Made by a program: the position numbers and the translations under genes. Below are positions 50,590 through 59,021 of a stretch of DNA of 64,000 nt, one piece after another. Each line of letters starts with the position of its first letter. Position 1 is the first letter of the stretch. The DNA is from DYRB01 sp963845265. GTDB taxonomy: Bacteria; Pseudomonadota; Gammaproteobacteria; Chromatiales; Chromatiaceae. A model generated the notes under the pieces. It had not been told where the DNA came from. It worked only from the letters and a program-made list of their open reading frames with translations, and did not search any database. Location of the stretch: the NCBI GenBank assembly GCA_963845265.1, contig CAWJRN010000018.1, forward strand, positions 310,001 to 374,000, in the 5' to 3' direction.

Positions 50590-51867
50590 TCACTCAAAAA
50601 GGGGTGACCAGGCGGGTTCACGCACGTCCCGGGAATCCTGGGACAGGCGCTGGCTGACGCGTCCGTCCACGGAGGCGGTGGCAAGGACGCCCCGGCCATT
50701 GTGGTGGGTGGCGTAGATGATCATGCTTCCATTGGGGGCGAAACTCGGGGATTCGTCCAGGCTCCCGCTGCTCATAATGCGCGTAGGCCCTCCCCCGTCA
50801 AGCTTCAGCAGCCCGACGCGAAACTGGCCGTTGACCCGAGTGACCAGGGCCAGCGACCGCCCATCCGGGGAGTAGCTCGCGGCTGCGTTGTAGTCGTTCT
50901 GGAAGGTCACCCGCTCGGCGGCACCACCTGCGGCACTGACCTTGTAGATCTGTGGCCCACCGCCCCGATTGGAGGTGAAGACGATGCTGCCCCCGTCCGG
51001 TGACCACGCCGGCTCGGTGTCGATACCGAAGTGGTCGGTGATCTGACGTAACTCTCGGCTGGCCAGGTCCAGGACATAGATGTCCGCGTTGCCACCCTTC
51101 GAGAGGGTCAAGGCCAGCGAGCGCCCATCCGGCGAGAAGGCCGGCGAGCTGTTGATGCCGGGATGCCTGGCGACCATCTCGCGTCGGCCACTAGCCAGGT
51201 CCTGGATATAGATCGCGGGACGCTTGTCCTCGAAGGAGACATAGGCCAGGCGCTGACCGTCCGGCGACCAGGATGGGGACATGATGGGCTCATTGGACGA
51301 CACGATCGTCTGGGCACCATACCCGTCCGCGTCCGAGACCCGCAGGGTGACCCGGCCGTCCTGATCCGTTACATAGGCAACGCGCGTGGCGAAGACGCCG
51401 GGCTGACCGGTAAGCTTCTCGTAGATTGCGTCGGCGATGCGGTGCGCGGTGTAGCGCATCCCCGCCGACGTCGTCTTCGGCGACGAAACCAGCAACTGAT
51501 CTCCACTGAAGACATCGAACAGCACGTAACTGATCTCGAACCCGCCCGCCACCGGGCTCACGTTACCCACTACGAGATGCTGCATACCGAGCAGGCGCCA
51601 GTCACGTAGATCGACCTCCGAGGCGCTATGCGGGGTTGCCAGCATGTCTCGGGTGGGCATGGGCTTGAAACGACCAGATCGGGCAAGGTCCGCGGCGATC
51701 ACGCTACCGACATCGAGGGGGGGAATGGCCCCGTCGGAGACGCCAAAGGGGACCACGGCGATGGGCTGTGCGCCTTCGACACCACCGGTTACCTCGATGG
51801 TCAGCTGAGCCTGAGCCGGGGCGTACCAGGCGAGCAGTAACAGCAGGGCTAAAGCGAGTCTGTTCAT
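50590..51867 (-). CDS. tolB: Tol-Pal system translocation protein TolB
   Basis: A 425-residue periplasmic beta-propeller protein. The signal peptide is MNRLALALLLLLAWYAPAQA, followed by an N-terminal alpha/beta domain (about 22-160). The propeller contains WD40-like PD40 repeats, each with the pattern SPSWSPDGQRLAYVS or SPAFSPDGRSLALTLS; five are visible. ATG 51867 fits the signal peptide. It binds Pal and TolA. Located 120 bp after tolA. Confidence 0.97.
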   Translation of the reverse strand: MNRLALALLLLLAWYAPAQAQLTIEVTGGVEGAQPIAVVPFGVSDGAIPPLDVGSVIAADLARSGRFKPMPTRDMLATPHSASEVDLRDWRLLGMQHLVVGNVSPVAGGFEISYVLFDVFSGDQLLVSSPKTTSAGMRYTAHRIADAIYEKLTGQPGVFATRVAYVTDQDGRVTLRVSDADGYGAQTIVSSNEPIMSPSWSPDGQRLAYVSFEDKRPAIYIQDLASGRREMVARHPGINSSPAFSPDGRSLALTLSKGGNADIYVLDLASRELRQITDHFGIDTEPAWSPDGGSIVFTSNRGGGPQIYKVSAAGGAAERVTFQNDYNAAASYSPDGRSLALVTRVNGQFRVGLLKLDGGGPTRIMSSGSLDESPSFAPNGSMIIYATHHNGRGVLATASVDGRVSQRLSQDSRDVREPAWSPLFE

Positions 51868-51986
51868 AGCGAACTCTATCTTGTTTGGGCAAATTGGTGC
51901 GGCCAATCCGGGCCGCCGTACATAGGCATTTGCTAACGTCAGACCGCCCTCGATGCGGGACCTTGCAGGGCAGGGTTCCGCCGCCA

Positions 51987-53477
51987 TCAGGGCCTGAACT
52001 TGAACTGGAAGTGCCGCAGCATATCGAAGGCCTGACCGCTTGGCACGGGCAGTGGCGACGCCTTGTAGACCGCGGCAATCGCAGATCCGTCGAAAGACGC
52101 GCTCCCACTACTCTTGACCACTCGCACGCTCCCCTCGACCACCTCACCGCTGGGCTCTAGGCGTAACTCGAGGGTGCACTCCAGACCACGGGACGAACCC
52201 GGCGGACGCACCCACTGCTGCTCCACGCGGTCGCCGAGCAGGGACCCGAAGCGGTAGGCCTCGCGTTTGGCGTTCTCCGCTGCAAGGGCGTCCGCCGCCT
52301 CCGTCTCGCGGGCGCGCTGGGCTTCCTGGGCCCTGCGCTCCTCTGCGGCCCGGGCCGCGTCTGCCTTCGCCTGAGCCTCGGCCTGACGGCGTTCCTCGGC
52401 GGCCTTACGCTCTGCTTCGGCCTTCGCCTCGGCCTGGCGGCGCTCTTCGGCGGCTTTACGCTCTGCTTCGGCCTTCGCCTTGGCCTCGGCCTGGCGGCGC
52501 TCCTCGGCGGCCTTACGCTCTGCTTCGGCCTTCGCCTTGGCCTCAGCCTGGCGGCGCTCCTCGGCGGCCTTACGCTCTGCTTCGGCCTTCGCCTTGGCCT
52601 CAGCCTGACGGCGTTCCTCGGCGGCCTTACGCTCTGCTTCGGCCTTCGCCTTGGCCTCAGCCTGGCGGCGTTCCTCGGCGGCCTTGCGCTCTGCTTCGGC
52701 CTTGGCGTTGACCTCAGCCTGGCGGCGCTCCTCAGCGGCCTTGCGCTCGGCTTCCGCCTTGGCCTTGACCTCAGCCTGGCGGCGCTCCTCAGCGGCCTTG
52801 CGCTCGGCTTCCGCCCTGGCCTTGACCTCAGCCTGGCGGCGCTCCTCAGCGGCCTTGCGCTCGGCTTCCGCCTTGGCCTTGGCCTCAGCCTGGCGGCGCT
52901 CCTCAGCGGCCTTGTGCTCGGCTTCCGCCTTGGCCATGGCTTCGGCCTGGCGGCGTTCCTCCTCGGCGGCCTTGGCTTGTGTCTCTGCCTGACGCCGCAT
53001 TTCGGCCGCCCGACGCTCTGCTTCAGCCTCGGCCTCTGCCGTCGCCTCTTGTTCTGCCTGTCGGCGTTCTTCCAAGGCGCGCCGCTCAGCCGCGGCAAGG
53101 GCCGCGGCATCCGCTTCAGCCTTGGCCTCCTGTTCAAGCTGGCGTTTAGCCTCCGCGTCAGCCCGTCGTTGTGCTTCGACCTCCGCAGCCAGGCGCTCTG
53201 CCTCCGTTGCGGCGTCCTCGGTTGCCGGATCCGCCTGCACCACATCAGGCGGCTCCAACGCTTCGGGGACGCCGGCCTCCTGGCGCAACTGCTCTACTTG
53301 GGCCTCCAAGGCCTTAGAGGCGAGCAGTTGAGCGTCGATGATCGGCTGCTCAGACCCCGGAGATCCAGGAGGGACCAACCACTGAACACCCACCAGCAAC
53401 AATAGCGCAAGGATCAGGTGCAGTCCCAGGGACCACCACAGGGCTGTAGGGTTGTGCCGCAGGAGTTGGAACATCAC
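51987..53477 (-). CDS. tolA: Tol-Pal energy-transducing protein TolA with an expanded repeat domain
   Basis: A 496-residue protein. The N-terminal transmembrane helix is at about 13-35 (LWWSLGLHLILALLLLVGVQWL). A very long Ala/Glu/Arg/Lys-rich helical domain II follows (about 80-380), and a C-terminal domain III with ECTLELRLEPSGEVVEGSVRVVKSSGSASFDGSAIAAV. Domain II holds ten near-identical copies of a 19-residue unit. TolA spans the periplasm to connect TolQR with TolB-Pal. The repeats make it longer than E. coli TolA (421). Confidence 0.95.
   Translation of the reverse strand: MMFQLLRHNPTALWWSLGLHLILALLLLVGVQWLVPPGSPGSEQPIIDAQLLASKALEAQVEQLRQEAGVPEALEPPDVVQADPATEDAATEAERLAAEVEAQRRADAEAKRQLEQEAKAEADAAALAAAERRALEERRQAEQEATAEAEAEAERRAAEMRRQAETQAKAAEEERRQAEAMAKAEAEHKAAEERRQAEAKAKAEAERKAAEERRQAEVKARAEAERKAAEERRQAEVKAKAEAERKAAEERRQAEVNAKAEAERKAAEERRQAEAKAKAEAERKAAEERRQAEAKAKAEAERKAAEERRQAEAKAKAEAERKAAEERRQAEAKAKAEAERKAAEERRQAEAKAEAERKAAEERRQAEAQAKADAARAAEERRAQEAQRARETEAADALAAENAKREAYRFGSLLGDRVEQQWVRPPGSSRGLECTLELRLEPSGEVVEGSVRVVKSSGSASFDGSAIAAVYKASPLPVPSGQAFDMLRHFQFKFRP
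52374..52930 (-). repeat. Tandem 57-bp repeats in tolA
   Basis: Ten tandem units encode ERKAAEERRQAEAKAKAEA-like 19-mers; the ninth unit is two codons shorter. Units at one end are identical or nearly so at DNA level, while those towards the N-terminus have diverged (V, N, R substitutions), which suggests recent expansion by slippage or unequal recombination. Confidence 0.9.
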
Positions 53478-53487
53478 CGATCAATCG

Positions 53488-53940
53488 CTAGGGCGCCCTG
53501 TTCCGGCTGCCAAGACTTTGGGGCGGCGGCTCTGTAATCAGCCCGACCTCAGCCGCTCCCGCCGCCTGGGCGACAACCATCGCCTGAATGACATGGGCAT
53601 AATCCACACGACCATCCCCGCGGACCATGACAGGCGTACCGGGTTTGTATTGCAGCACGGTGCGTAACCGCTTGAGCAGGGCCATCCGATCGACCGGCAG
53701 GTTTTTGTCCTCGCCCACGTCCAGGTACAGGTCGCCGAACTCGTCCACGGTGATGACCACCGGCTCGTCCCCCTCGCCGGGCAGTGCCGCTGCGTCCGCC
53801 TGGGGGAGATTGACCTTGACCCCCTGGGTGATCAGTGGAGCCGTCACCATGAAGATGACCAACAGGACTAACATCACGTCGATATAGGGCACGACGTTGA
53901 TCTCGGCCATCGGTCGACGGCGGGTGCGGATCCGTTTCAT
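53488..53940 (-). CDS. tolR: Tol-Pal proton-channel component TolR
   Basis: A 150-residue ExbD/TolR-family protein. The single N-terminal helix contains the key Asp in NVVPYIDVMLVLLVIFMVTAPL, followed by a periplasmic dimerisation domain (VDEFGDLYLDVGEDKNLP, VMVRGDGRVDYAHVIQAM). ATG 53940 is chosen because family similarity begins at MKRIRTRRRPMAEIN. It lies 22 bp after tolQ and ten before tolA. With TolQ it forms the PMF-driven motor. Confidence 0.95.
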   Translation of the reverse strand: MKRIRTRRRPMAEINVVPYIDVMLVLLVIFMVTAPLITQGVKVNLPQADAAALPGEGDEPVVITVDEFGDLYLDVGEDKNLPVDRMALLKRLRTVLQYKPGTPVMVRGDGRVDYAHVIQAMVVAQAAGAAEVGLITEPPPQSLGSRNRAP

Positions 53941-53962
53941 TCGGAAGCTCCGGCCCGCGGGC

Positions 53963-54640
53963 TCAACTGCGCCCCTGGCGCTGCAACAGGGTGGAGAACT
54001 CTTGCATGAACTCGTCGTAGCGGCTGTTGAGCCGCTCCACCTGATTGCTGAACCTGTTGTAGGCGATGACCGCCGGAATGGCCGCGAACAGACCGATGGC
54101 AGTGGCCACCAGGGCCTCGGAGATACCGGGGGCCACCAGCGCCAGGGTCGCCTGCTGGACATTACCCAAGGCATGGAAGGAATGCATGATGCCCCAAACG
54201 GTGCCGAACAGACCGACATAGGGGCTGGTCGAACCGACCGTGGCCAGGAACGTCAGATGGGTTTCCAGTCGATCCAGCTCGCGGCTCAGCGCAACCCGCA
54301 TGGACCGCTCGGCACCCTGGATGACCGCCATGGTGTCACCGCCATCGTCACCCTTACGCAGCCGAACGTATTCCTTGAAACCGCCCCGGAAGATACTTGC
54401 CAGCCCAGACAGCTTCTTGTCTTCCTGGCCAAGATCCCGGTACAAGGCACTCAGGTCGCCGCCTGACCAAAAGCGTTGCTCGAAGGCGTCGGCCGCTCGG
54501 GCCGCCCGCTTGAGCGTCCAGGCCCGGTCGAAGATCATGGTCCAAGACACGATGGATGCCAGAACCAACGTCAGCAGGACGAGCTGGACCACCAGGCTCG
54601 CATGCAGGACTAGATCGAGAATGGAAAGCTCAGCGCCCAT
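53963..54640 (-). CDS. tolQ: Tol-Pal proton-channel component TolQ
   Basis: A 225-residue ExbB/TolQ/MotA-family protein with three transmembrane helices: about 8-35, 130-150 and 165-190. Signatures are TFLATVGSTSPYVGLFGTVWGIMHSF and GISEALVATAIGLFAAIPAVIAYN. ATG 54640 overlaps the ybgC stop by about ten bases, so translation is coupled. Confidence 0.96.
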   Translation of the reverse strand: MGAELSILDLVLHASLVVQLVLLTLVLASIVSWTMIFDRAWTLKRAARAADAFEQRFWSGGDLSALYRDLGQEDKKLSGLASIFRGGFKEYVRLRKGDDGGDTMAVIQGAERSMRVALSRELDRLETHLTFLATVGSTSPYVGLFGTVWGIMHSFHALGNVQQATLALVAPGISEALVATAIGLFAAIPAVIAYNRFSNQVERLNSRYDEFMQEFSTLLQRQGRS

Positions 54641-55058
54641 GGGCTATCTCCGCCAAAAGCTGCTTGGGAATGCGTGCCGGACCCAGGGTGAGCGCGTCCA
54701 CGCAGGCGACCTGGAAGCTGCCCCGGCAGCAGACCACCGAGTCGCTATCGCGCACCACCTCTTGGGCCAGCTCCAGGCTGGCACCGCCCTGCCCGACCAA
54801 GGCTACGGTGACCGTCAAAACGTCGTTAAACAGGGCCGGGCGCAGATACTCGATGGCCGCCCGGCGCACACTAAACTGAACCCCTGCGTCGCGTCGCAGG
54901 GCATCTTGCTCGAAGCCCAGGGCCCGCAGCCACTCGGTGCGGGCCCGCTCCATGAACAGGAGGTAGTTGGCGTGGTAGACCACCCCGCCCGCGTCTGTAT
55001 CTTCGTAGTAGACACGCACGGGCCAGCGAAAGATCGGGGAGTTGGTGATGCGTCGCAC
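54630..55058 (-). CDS. ybgC: Tol-Pal-associated acyl-CoA thioesterase YbgC
   Basis: A 142-residue hotdog-fold thioesterase. The family signature is VRVYYEDTDAGGVVYHANYLLFMERARTEWLR with the catalytic Asp (in EDTDAGG), followed by the strand pattern of 4-hydroxybenzoyl-CoA thioesterases. The likely start is GTG 55058 (MRRITNSPIFRWPV), with AGAGGG upstream; the frame is open further but unrelated. It begins the ybgC-tolQRAB-pal-cpoB operon. Confidence 0.93.
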   Translation of the reverse strand: MRRITNSPIFRWPVRVYYEDTDAGGVVYHANYLLFMERARTEWLRALGFEQDALRRDAGVQFSVRRAAIEYLRPALFNDVLTVTVALVGQGGASLELAQEVVRDSDSVVCCRGSFQVACVDALTLGPARIPKQLLAEIAHGR

Positions 55059-55223
55059 CTGCCCTCTGCCTTGTTCGGCACAAAAGATCCAAGATTTTAG
55101 CAAGAACGAGGCCAGAAGCCCACGTAACCCGACGAGGTGTCGCCCGGCGCAGATTGTCTCCAACCCCGGCCTTCGTCGCCAAGGGTGAGGGTCCCGCGCC
55201 GAAGCAGCCTCAACCCTCGCCGC

Positions 55224-56279
55224 TCAGGATACCCCGCCATCGAACAGGTCGGCGATGGCCGACCCCGACCCCGGCCGCGCCGGTGCCGCCAGCCCCAGGT
55301 GCAGATAGGCGGTCTGGGTGGCCATGCGCCCACGGGGGGTGCGCATGAGGAACCCTTGCTGGATCAGGTAGGGTTCGATGACGTCCTCGATGGTGCCGCG
55401 CTCCTCGCCGATGGCCGCCGCCAGGCTCTCGACCCCCACCGGGCCCCCGTCGAACTTCTCGATCACAGCGGCCAATAGGCGTCGGTCCATGTTGTCGAAG
55501 CCAAGACCATCCACCTTCAGCATGGCCAGGGCCTGATCCGCCACCCCGGCGGTGATGCGTCCGTCCGCACGCACCTGGGCGTAGTCGCGCACCCGGCGCA
55601 ACAGCCGATTGGCGATGCGCGGGGTGCCCCGAGAGCGGCGGGCGATCTCCGCCGCCCCCTCGGGTTCCGTGGGGATGTCCAAAATGGCCGCGGAGCGCTG
55701 ACAGATGTGGGTGAGGTCGGCGGCGCTGTAGTATTCCAGGCGCTGGACGATACCGAAGCGGTCGCGCAAGGGTGAGGTCAGGAGCCCGGCCCTGGTGGTG
55801 GCCCCGACCAGGGTGAAGGGCGGCAGGTCGAGCTTGATCGACCGCGCCGCCGGGCCCTCGCCGATCATGATGTCGAGCTGGTAGTCCTCCATGGCCGGGT
55901 AGAGGACCTCTTCCACCACCGGGCTGAGGCGGTGAATCTCGTCCACGAACAAGACGTCCCCCGCCTCGAGATTGGTTAGGAGCGCGGCAAGATCGCCGGG
56001 CTTTTCGATGACCGGGCCAGAGGTCTGACGGAGATTGACGCCCATCTCTTGGGCGACGATGTGCGCCAGGGTGGTCTTGCCTAGCCCGGGGGGACCAAAG
56101 ATCAAGACATGATCCAGGGCTTCGCCCCGCTGGCGCGCAGCGCCGATGAAGATCTCCATCTGCTCGCGCACCGCCGGTTGCCCCACATAGTCCGCCAGAT
56201 GGCGTGGGCGGATGGCCCGATCCAGGGCCGCATCGTCCGTCTCTGCTTCCGGGCTGATCAGTCGCTTAGCATCGTTCAT
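55224..56279 (-). CDS. ruvB: Holliday junction branch migration DNA helicase RuvB
   Basis: A 351-residue AAA+ motor. Walker A is FGPPGLGKTTLAHIVA, Walker B LFVDEIHRL, sensor 1 LVGATTRAGLLTSPLRDRFG with the arginine finger, and the C-terminal winged helix has EERGTIEDVIEPYLIQQGFLMRTPRGR. ATG 56279 gives MNDAKRLISPEAETDDAALDRAIRPRHLADYVGQ, the standard start. It lies between ruvA/C and ybgC; a PilZ gene on the other strand separates it from ruvA. Confidence 0.97.
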   Translation of the reverse strand: MNDAKRLISPEAETDDAALDRAIRPRHLADYVGQPAVREQMEIFIGAARQRGEALDHVLIFGPPGLGKTTLAHIVAQEMGVNLRQTSGPVIEKPGDLAALLTNLEAGDVLFVDEIHRLSPVVEEVLYPAMEDYQLDIMIGEGPAARSIKLDLPPFTLVGATTRAGLLTSPLRDRFGIVQRLEYYSAADLTHICQRSAAILDIPTEPEGAAEIARRSRGTPRIANRLLRRVRDYAQVRADGRITAGVADQALAMLKVDGLGFDNMDRRLLAAVIEKFDGGPVGVESLAAAIGEERGTIEDVIEPYLIQQGFLMRTPRGRMATQTAYLHLGLAAPARPGSGSAIADLFDGGVS

Positions 56280-56481
56280 GGGCGGCAATGGTGGGGCATT
56301 TCCCCGCCTAGAGGAAGGGCCCGGCCAAACTCCCTGGACGGGCCTGTTCGGGCTACGCCCCCTCCCCTGCCCGGGAAAAGCTGTTGGCGGTCTTACCCTA
56401 GAGACCCTTAGTGGCTGGGACTGGCATATGCTTACCACACACCTGCCTCGACACCCGAGACCTCCAGCTCGTCCAACCGCC

Positions 56482-56889
56482 ATGCGCCTGTATTTTCGCC
56501 ACCCCACCGACATACCAATACGCTACCGCCTGACGGATGTGGCCGCCCACCACAGCGATTACCTGCGTAACATCGGCCGCGGCGGACTCTGCTTCCACTC
56601 GCGCATCCCGATGGTCCCAGGGGTTCGCATTCACATCGAGATTGCCATCGCCCGACCGGTGTTCAAGGCCGAAGGCGTGGTGGTCTGGTGTAACGAAGAC
56701 GACGGTGGCTTTGATGTCGGGGTGCGCTTCGAGGGGGCGGAGACGGACTACAGGGTGCGCATGGCGGAACAGGTGTGCCAAATCGAGCACTACCGCCATG
56801 AGGTGTTGCGCACCGAGGGCCGCGAGCTGACCAGCGAAGCCGCCGCCCTGGAGTGGATTCAGAAAGACGCGGCTGACTACCCGCGCTGA
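56482..56889 (+). CDS. PilZ-domain protein (probable c-di-GMP receptor)
   Basis: A 135-residue single-domain protein. The N-terminal MRLYFRHPTDIPIRYRL provides the Arg-rich ligand loop, and YLRNIGRGGLCFHSRIP matches the (D/N)xSxxG-type second motif. VVVWCNEDDGGFDVGVRFEG completes the barrel. It is transcribed opposite to the ruv genes and inserted between ruvB and ruvA, an unusual position. It may respond to c-di-GMP made or degraded by the GGDEF-EAL protein at 42609. Confidence 0.85.
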   Translation: MRLYFRHPTDIPIRYRLTDVAAHHSDYLRNIGRGGLCFHSRIPMVPGVRIHIEIAIARPVFKAEGVVVWCNEDDGGFDVGVRFEGAETDYRVRMAEQVCQIEHYRHEVLRTEGRELTSEAAALEWIQKDAADYPR

Positions 56890-57002
56890 GCCGGCCAGAC
56901 TGTTGGCCCCAACGCGCCCGTTCTTTCCTCTAGTTTGTTAGGCATGGTTCCCAACAAAAGCGTTGTAGTTGAGATCAACCCCCACCGGCAGTACCTCCAT
57001 CA

Positions 57003-57611
57003 TCAGCCGGTATTCGCCGACCTCAGGGCGGCGCGGATGATCTCCTCCGCGGTCTTGGCCCCATCGTCGACGGCCTTGGCCATGCGCTGGGCGTCTGCCG
57101 GCCTGTAACCCAGGGCGATCAGAGCGCTGAGCGCATCCGCCAGGGCCCCGTCGTCGCCAGACGCCGGCCTCGGACCGGCGACGGCCCCGACGGGCAGCCC
57201 GTTGCCGAGGGCCTCGAGACGATCACGCATCTCGATGATCAGCCGCTGGGCGGTCTTACGCCCGATCCCCGGGACACGGATCAGGGCATCCTCGTCGCCC
57301 TGCTCGATGCACTGGGCAAAGCGCGTCGCATCCATGCCCGAGAGGATGGCCAGGGCCATGCGCGGACCAACTCCGGAGACTTTGAGCAGGCCGCGAAATA
57401 GGCCGCGCTCCTGCTCCCCGGCGAAGCCGTAGAGGACCTGGGCATCCTCGCGCACCGACAGGTGGGTGAACAGGGTCACGGCCGCGCCGACTGCCGGTAG
57501 CTCGTAGAAGGTGGACATGGGCGCCTCCAGCTCGTAGCCCACCCCACCGACATCCAGCATGAGCTGGGGCGGGCGTTTGTAGACCAGCTCGCCACGCAAT
57601 CGACCAATCAT
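57003..57611 (-). CDS. ruvA: Holliday junction branch migration complex subunit RuvA
   Basis: A 202-residue protein. It begins MIGRLRGELVYKRPPQLMLDVGGVGYELEAP (domain I OB fold). Helix-hairpin-helix motifs are LLKVSGVGPRMALAILSG and LIRVPGIGRKTAQRLIIEMRDR. The C-terminal domain III binds RuvB (ALIALGYRPADAQRMAKAV). ATG 57611 starts ten bases after the ruvC stop. Confidence 0.97.
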   Translation of the reverse strand: MIGRLRGELVYKRPPQLMLDVGGVGYELEAPMSTFYELPAVGAAVTLFTHLSVREDAQVLYGFAGEQERGLFRGLLKVSGVGPRMALAILSGMDATRFAQCIEQGDEDALIRVPGIGRKTAQRLIIEMRDRLEALGNGLPVGAVAGPRPASGDDGALADALSALIALGYRPADAQRMAKAVDDGAKTAEEIIRAALRSANTG

Positions 57612-57621
57612 AGGTAGGCCC

Positions 57622-58194
57622 TCATGGGGTTGGGCGCCAGTCGCGCCAGGAGGCGGCAGCCCGCTTGCGCGCCGGAAGCCCCAGGGAGTGGGCATGGCAC
57701 AGGGCCAGGGCCAGTGCGTCCGCCTCGTCCTCGGAGGGCTGGGACTCCAAGGACAGCAGGATACGCACCATGTGCTGCACCTGGGCCTTTTCCGCCGCCC
57801 CGGTGCCCACCACGGCCTGCTTCACGGACTTTGGGCTGTATTCGTGGACTTGTACGCCCCCTTGGAGGCCGGCGCAGATGATGGCCCCGCGTGCCTGGCC
57901 AAGCTTGAGGGCTGCCACCGGGTCGCGGGCAAAGATGAGCTGTTCCACCGCCATCTCCTGGGGGGCATGGTCACGGACCAATATCGCCACCTGTTCGAAG
58001 ATGAGCCCGAGCCGGTCCGGCCAGGGCGACTGGCCGACGCGGATACAACCGCTCGCCACACGGGTGCTGCGATGACCATCACTGTCGATGACGGCATAGC
58101 CGGTGATGCGCGAACCCGGATCGATGCCCAGGATGCGCCTCCTGGCGGGACCGGGCCGGGCGAGTTGGGCCTGGGTGATCGAGGGCGAGCGCAC
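57622..58194 (-). CDS. ruvC: Crossover junction endodeoxyribonuclease RuvC
   Basis: A 190-residue Holliday-junction resolvase. It has RILGIDPGSRITGYAVID with the first catalytic Asp, AVEQLIFARDPVAALKLGQARGAI with the catalytic Glu, and SEDEADALALALCHAH with the C-terminal Asp pair. GTG 58194 is the most plausible start: no ATG precedes the core, and it lies ten bases after yebC. The N-terminal extension (about 20 residues) is slightly longer than in E. coli RuvC. Confidence 0.96.
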   Translation of the reverse strand: MRSPSITQAQLARPGPARRRILGIDPGSRITGYAVIDSDGHRSTRVASGCIRVGQSPWPDRLGLIFEQVAILVRDHAPQEMAVEQLIFARDPVAALKLGQARGAIICAGLQGGVQVHEYSPKSVKQAVVGTGAAEKAQVQHMVRILLSLESQPSEDEADALALALCHAHSLGLPARKRAAASWRDWRPTP

Positions 58195-58204
58195 GACCGA
58201 GGGC

Positions 58205-58954
58205 CTAAGCCCCCAATGCCTCAAGAATATCGTCGGAGATGTCGGCGTTGGTATAGACCTCCTGCACGTCATCCAGATCTTCGAGGACCTCGACCATCTT
58301 CAGCAGCCGCTCGGCGGTCTCCTGGTCCGGGGTGCTCGAGGTGGTGGCGTTGTAGGTGACCTCCGCCACGTCTGTGGTCAGGCCCTTGCCCGCCAGGGCG
58401 TCGCGCACCGTCTCGAACCCCTCTGGGGTCGTAATGACATCCACAGATCCATCGTCATTGCTGACCACATCCTCGGCCCCTGACTCCAGGGCGATGTCCA
58501 CTACCAGGTCTTCGTCCACACCGGTGTCGAAACTGATCACCCCCTGCTTGACGAACAGATAGGCCACCGAGCCGTCGGTCCCCAGGTTGCCGCCGTGTTT
58601 ACTGAAGGCGTGACGGACCTCTGCGGCGGTCCGGTTGCGATTGTCGGTCATGCAATCGACCATCACCGCCGTCCCGCCTGCGCCATAACCCTCGTAGCGG
58701 ATCTCCTCGTAATTTTCGCCCTCCATGCCTCCGGCGGCGCGCTTGATGGCCCGGTCGATGGTGTCCTTGGGCATATTGGCCGCGAACGCCTTGTCCATGG
58801 CCAGGCGTAGGCGCGGGTTCGTCCCGGTATCGCCGCCACCCTCACGTGCCGCAACCGTGACCTCGCGAATGAGCTTGGTCCAGGTCTTGCCGCGGGACTT
58901 GTCCTGGGCGGCCTTACGGTGCTTGATATTGGCCCATTTGCTGTGACCGGCCAT
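58205..58954 (-). CDS. yebC: YebC/PmpR family DNA-binding transcriptional regulator
   Basis: A 249-residue protein beginning MAGHSKWANIKHRKAAQDKSRGKTWTKLIREV, the invariant YebC start. GMEGENYEEIRYEGYGAGGTAVMVDCMTDNRNRT and the acidic C-terminus LLKMVEVLEDLDDVQEVYTNADI are family signatures. YebC proteins relieve ribosome stalling at proline-rich sites and act as transcription factors. It is the first gene of the yebC-ruvC-ruvA segment. Confidence 0.97.
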   Translation of the reverse strand: MAGHSKWANIKHRKAAQDKSRGKTWTKLIREVTVAAREGGGDTGTNPRLRLAMDKAFAANMPKDTIDRAIKRAAGGMEGENYEEIRYEGYGAGGTAVMVDCMTDNRNRTAAEVRHAFSKHGGNLGTDGSVAYLFVKQGVISFDTGVDEDLVVDIALESGAEDVVSNDDGSVDVITTPEGFETVRDALAGKGLTTDVAEVTYNATTSSTPDQETAERLLKMVEVLEDLDDVQEVYTNADISDDILEALGA

Positions 58955-59021
58955 AAATCCCCTCGCTAGCTCAATAAAGTCCGCAATTGTACCCGTCCGG
59001 GTGACCCGGCAGCCACAAGCC

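Noticed and set aside
52374..52930. Regular repeats resembling a CRISPR or minisatellite array
   Set aside because: The units are in frame and encode the TolA helical domain; no spacers.
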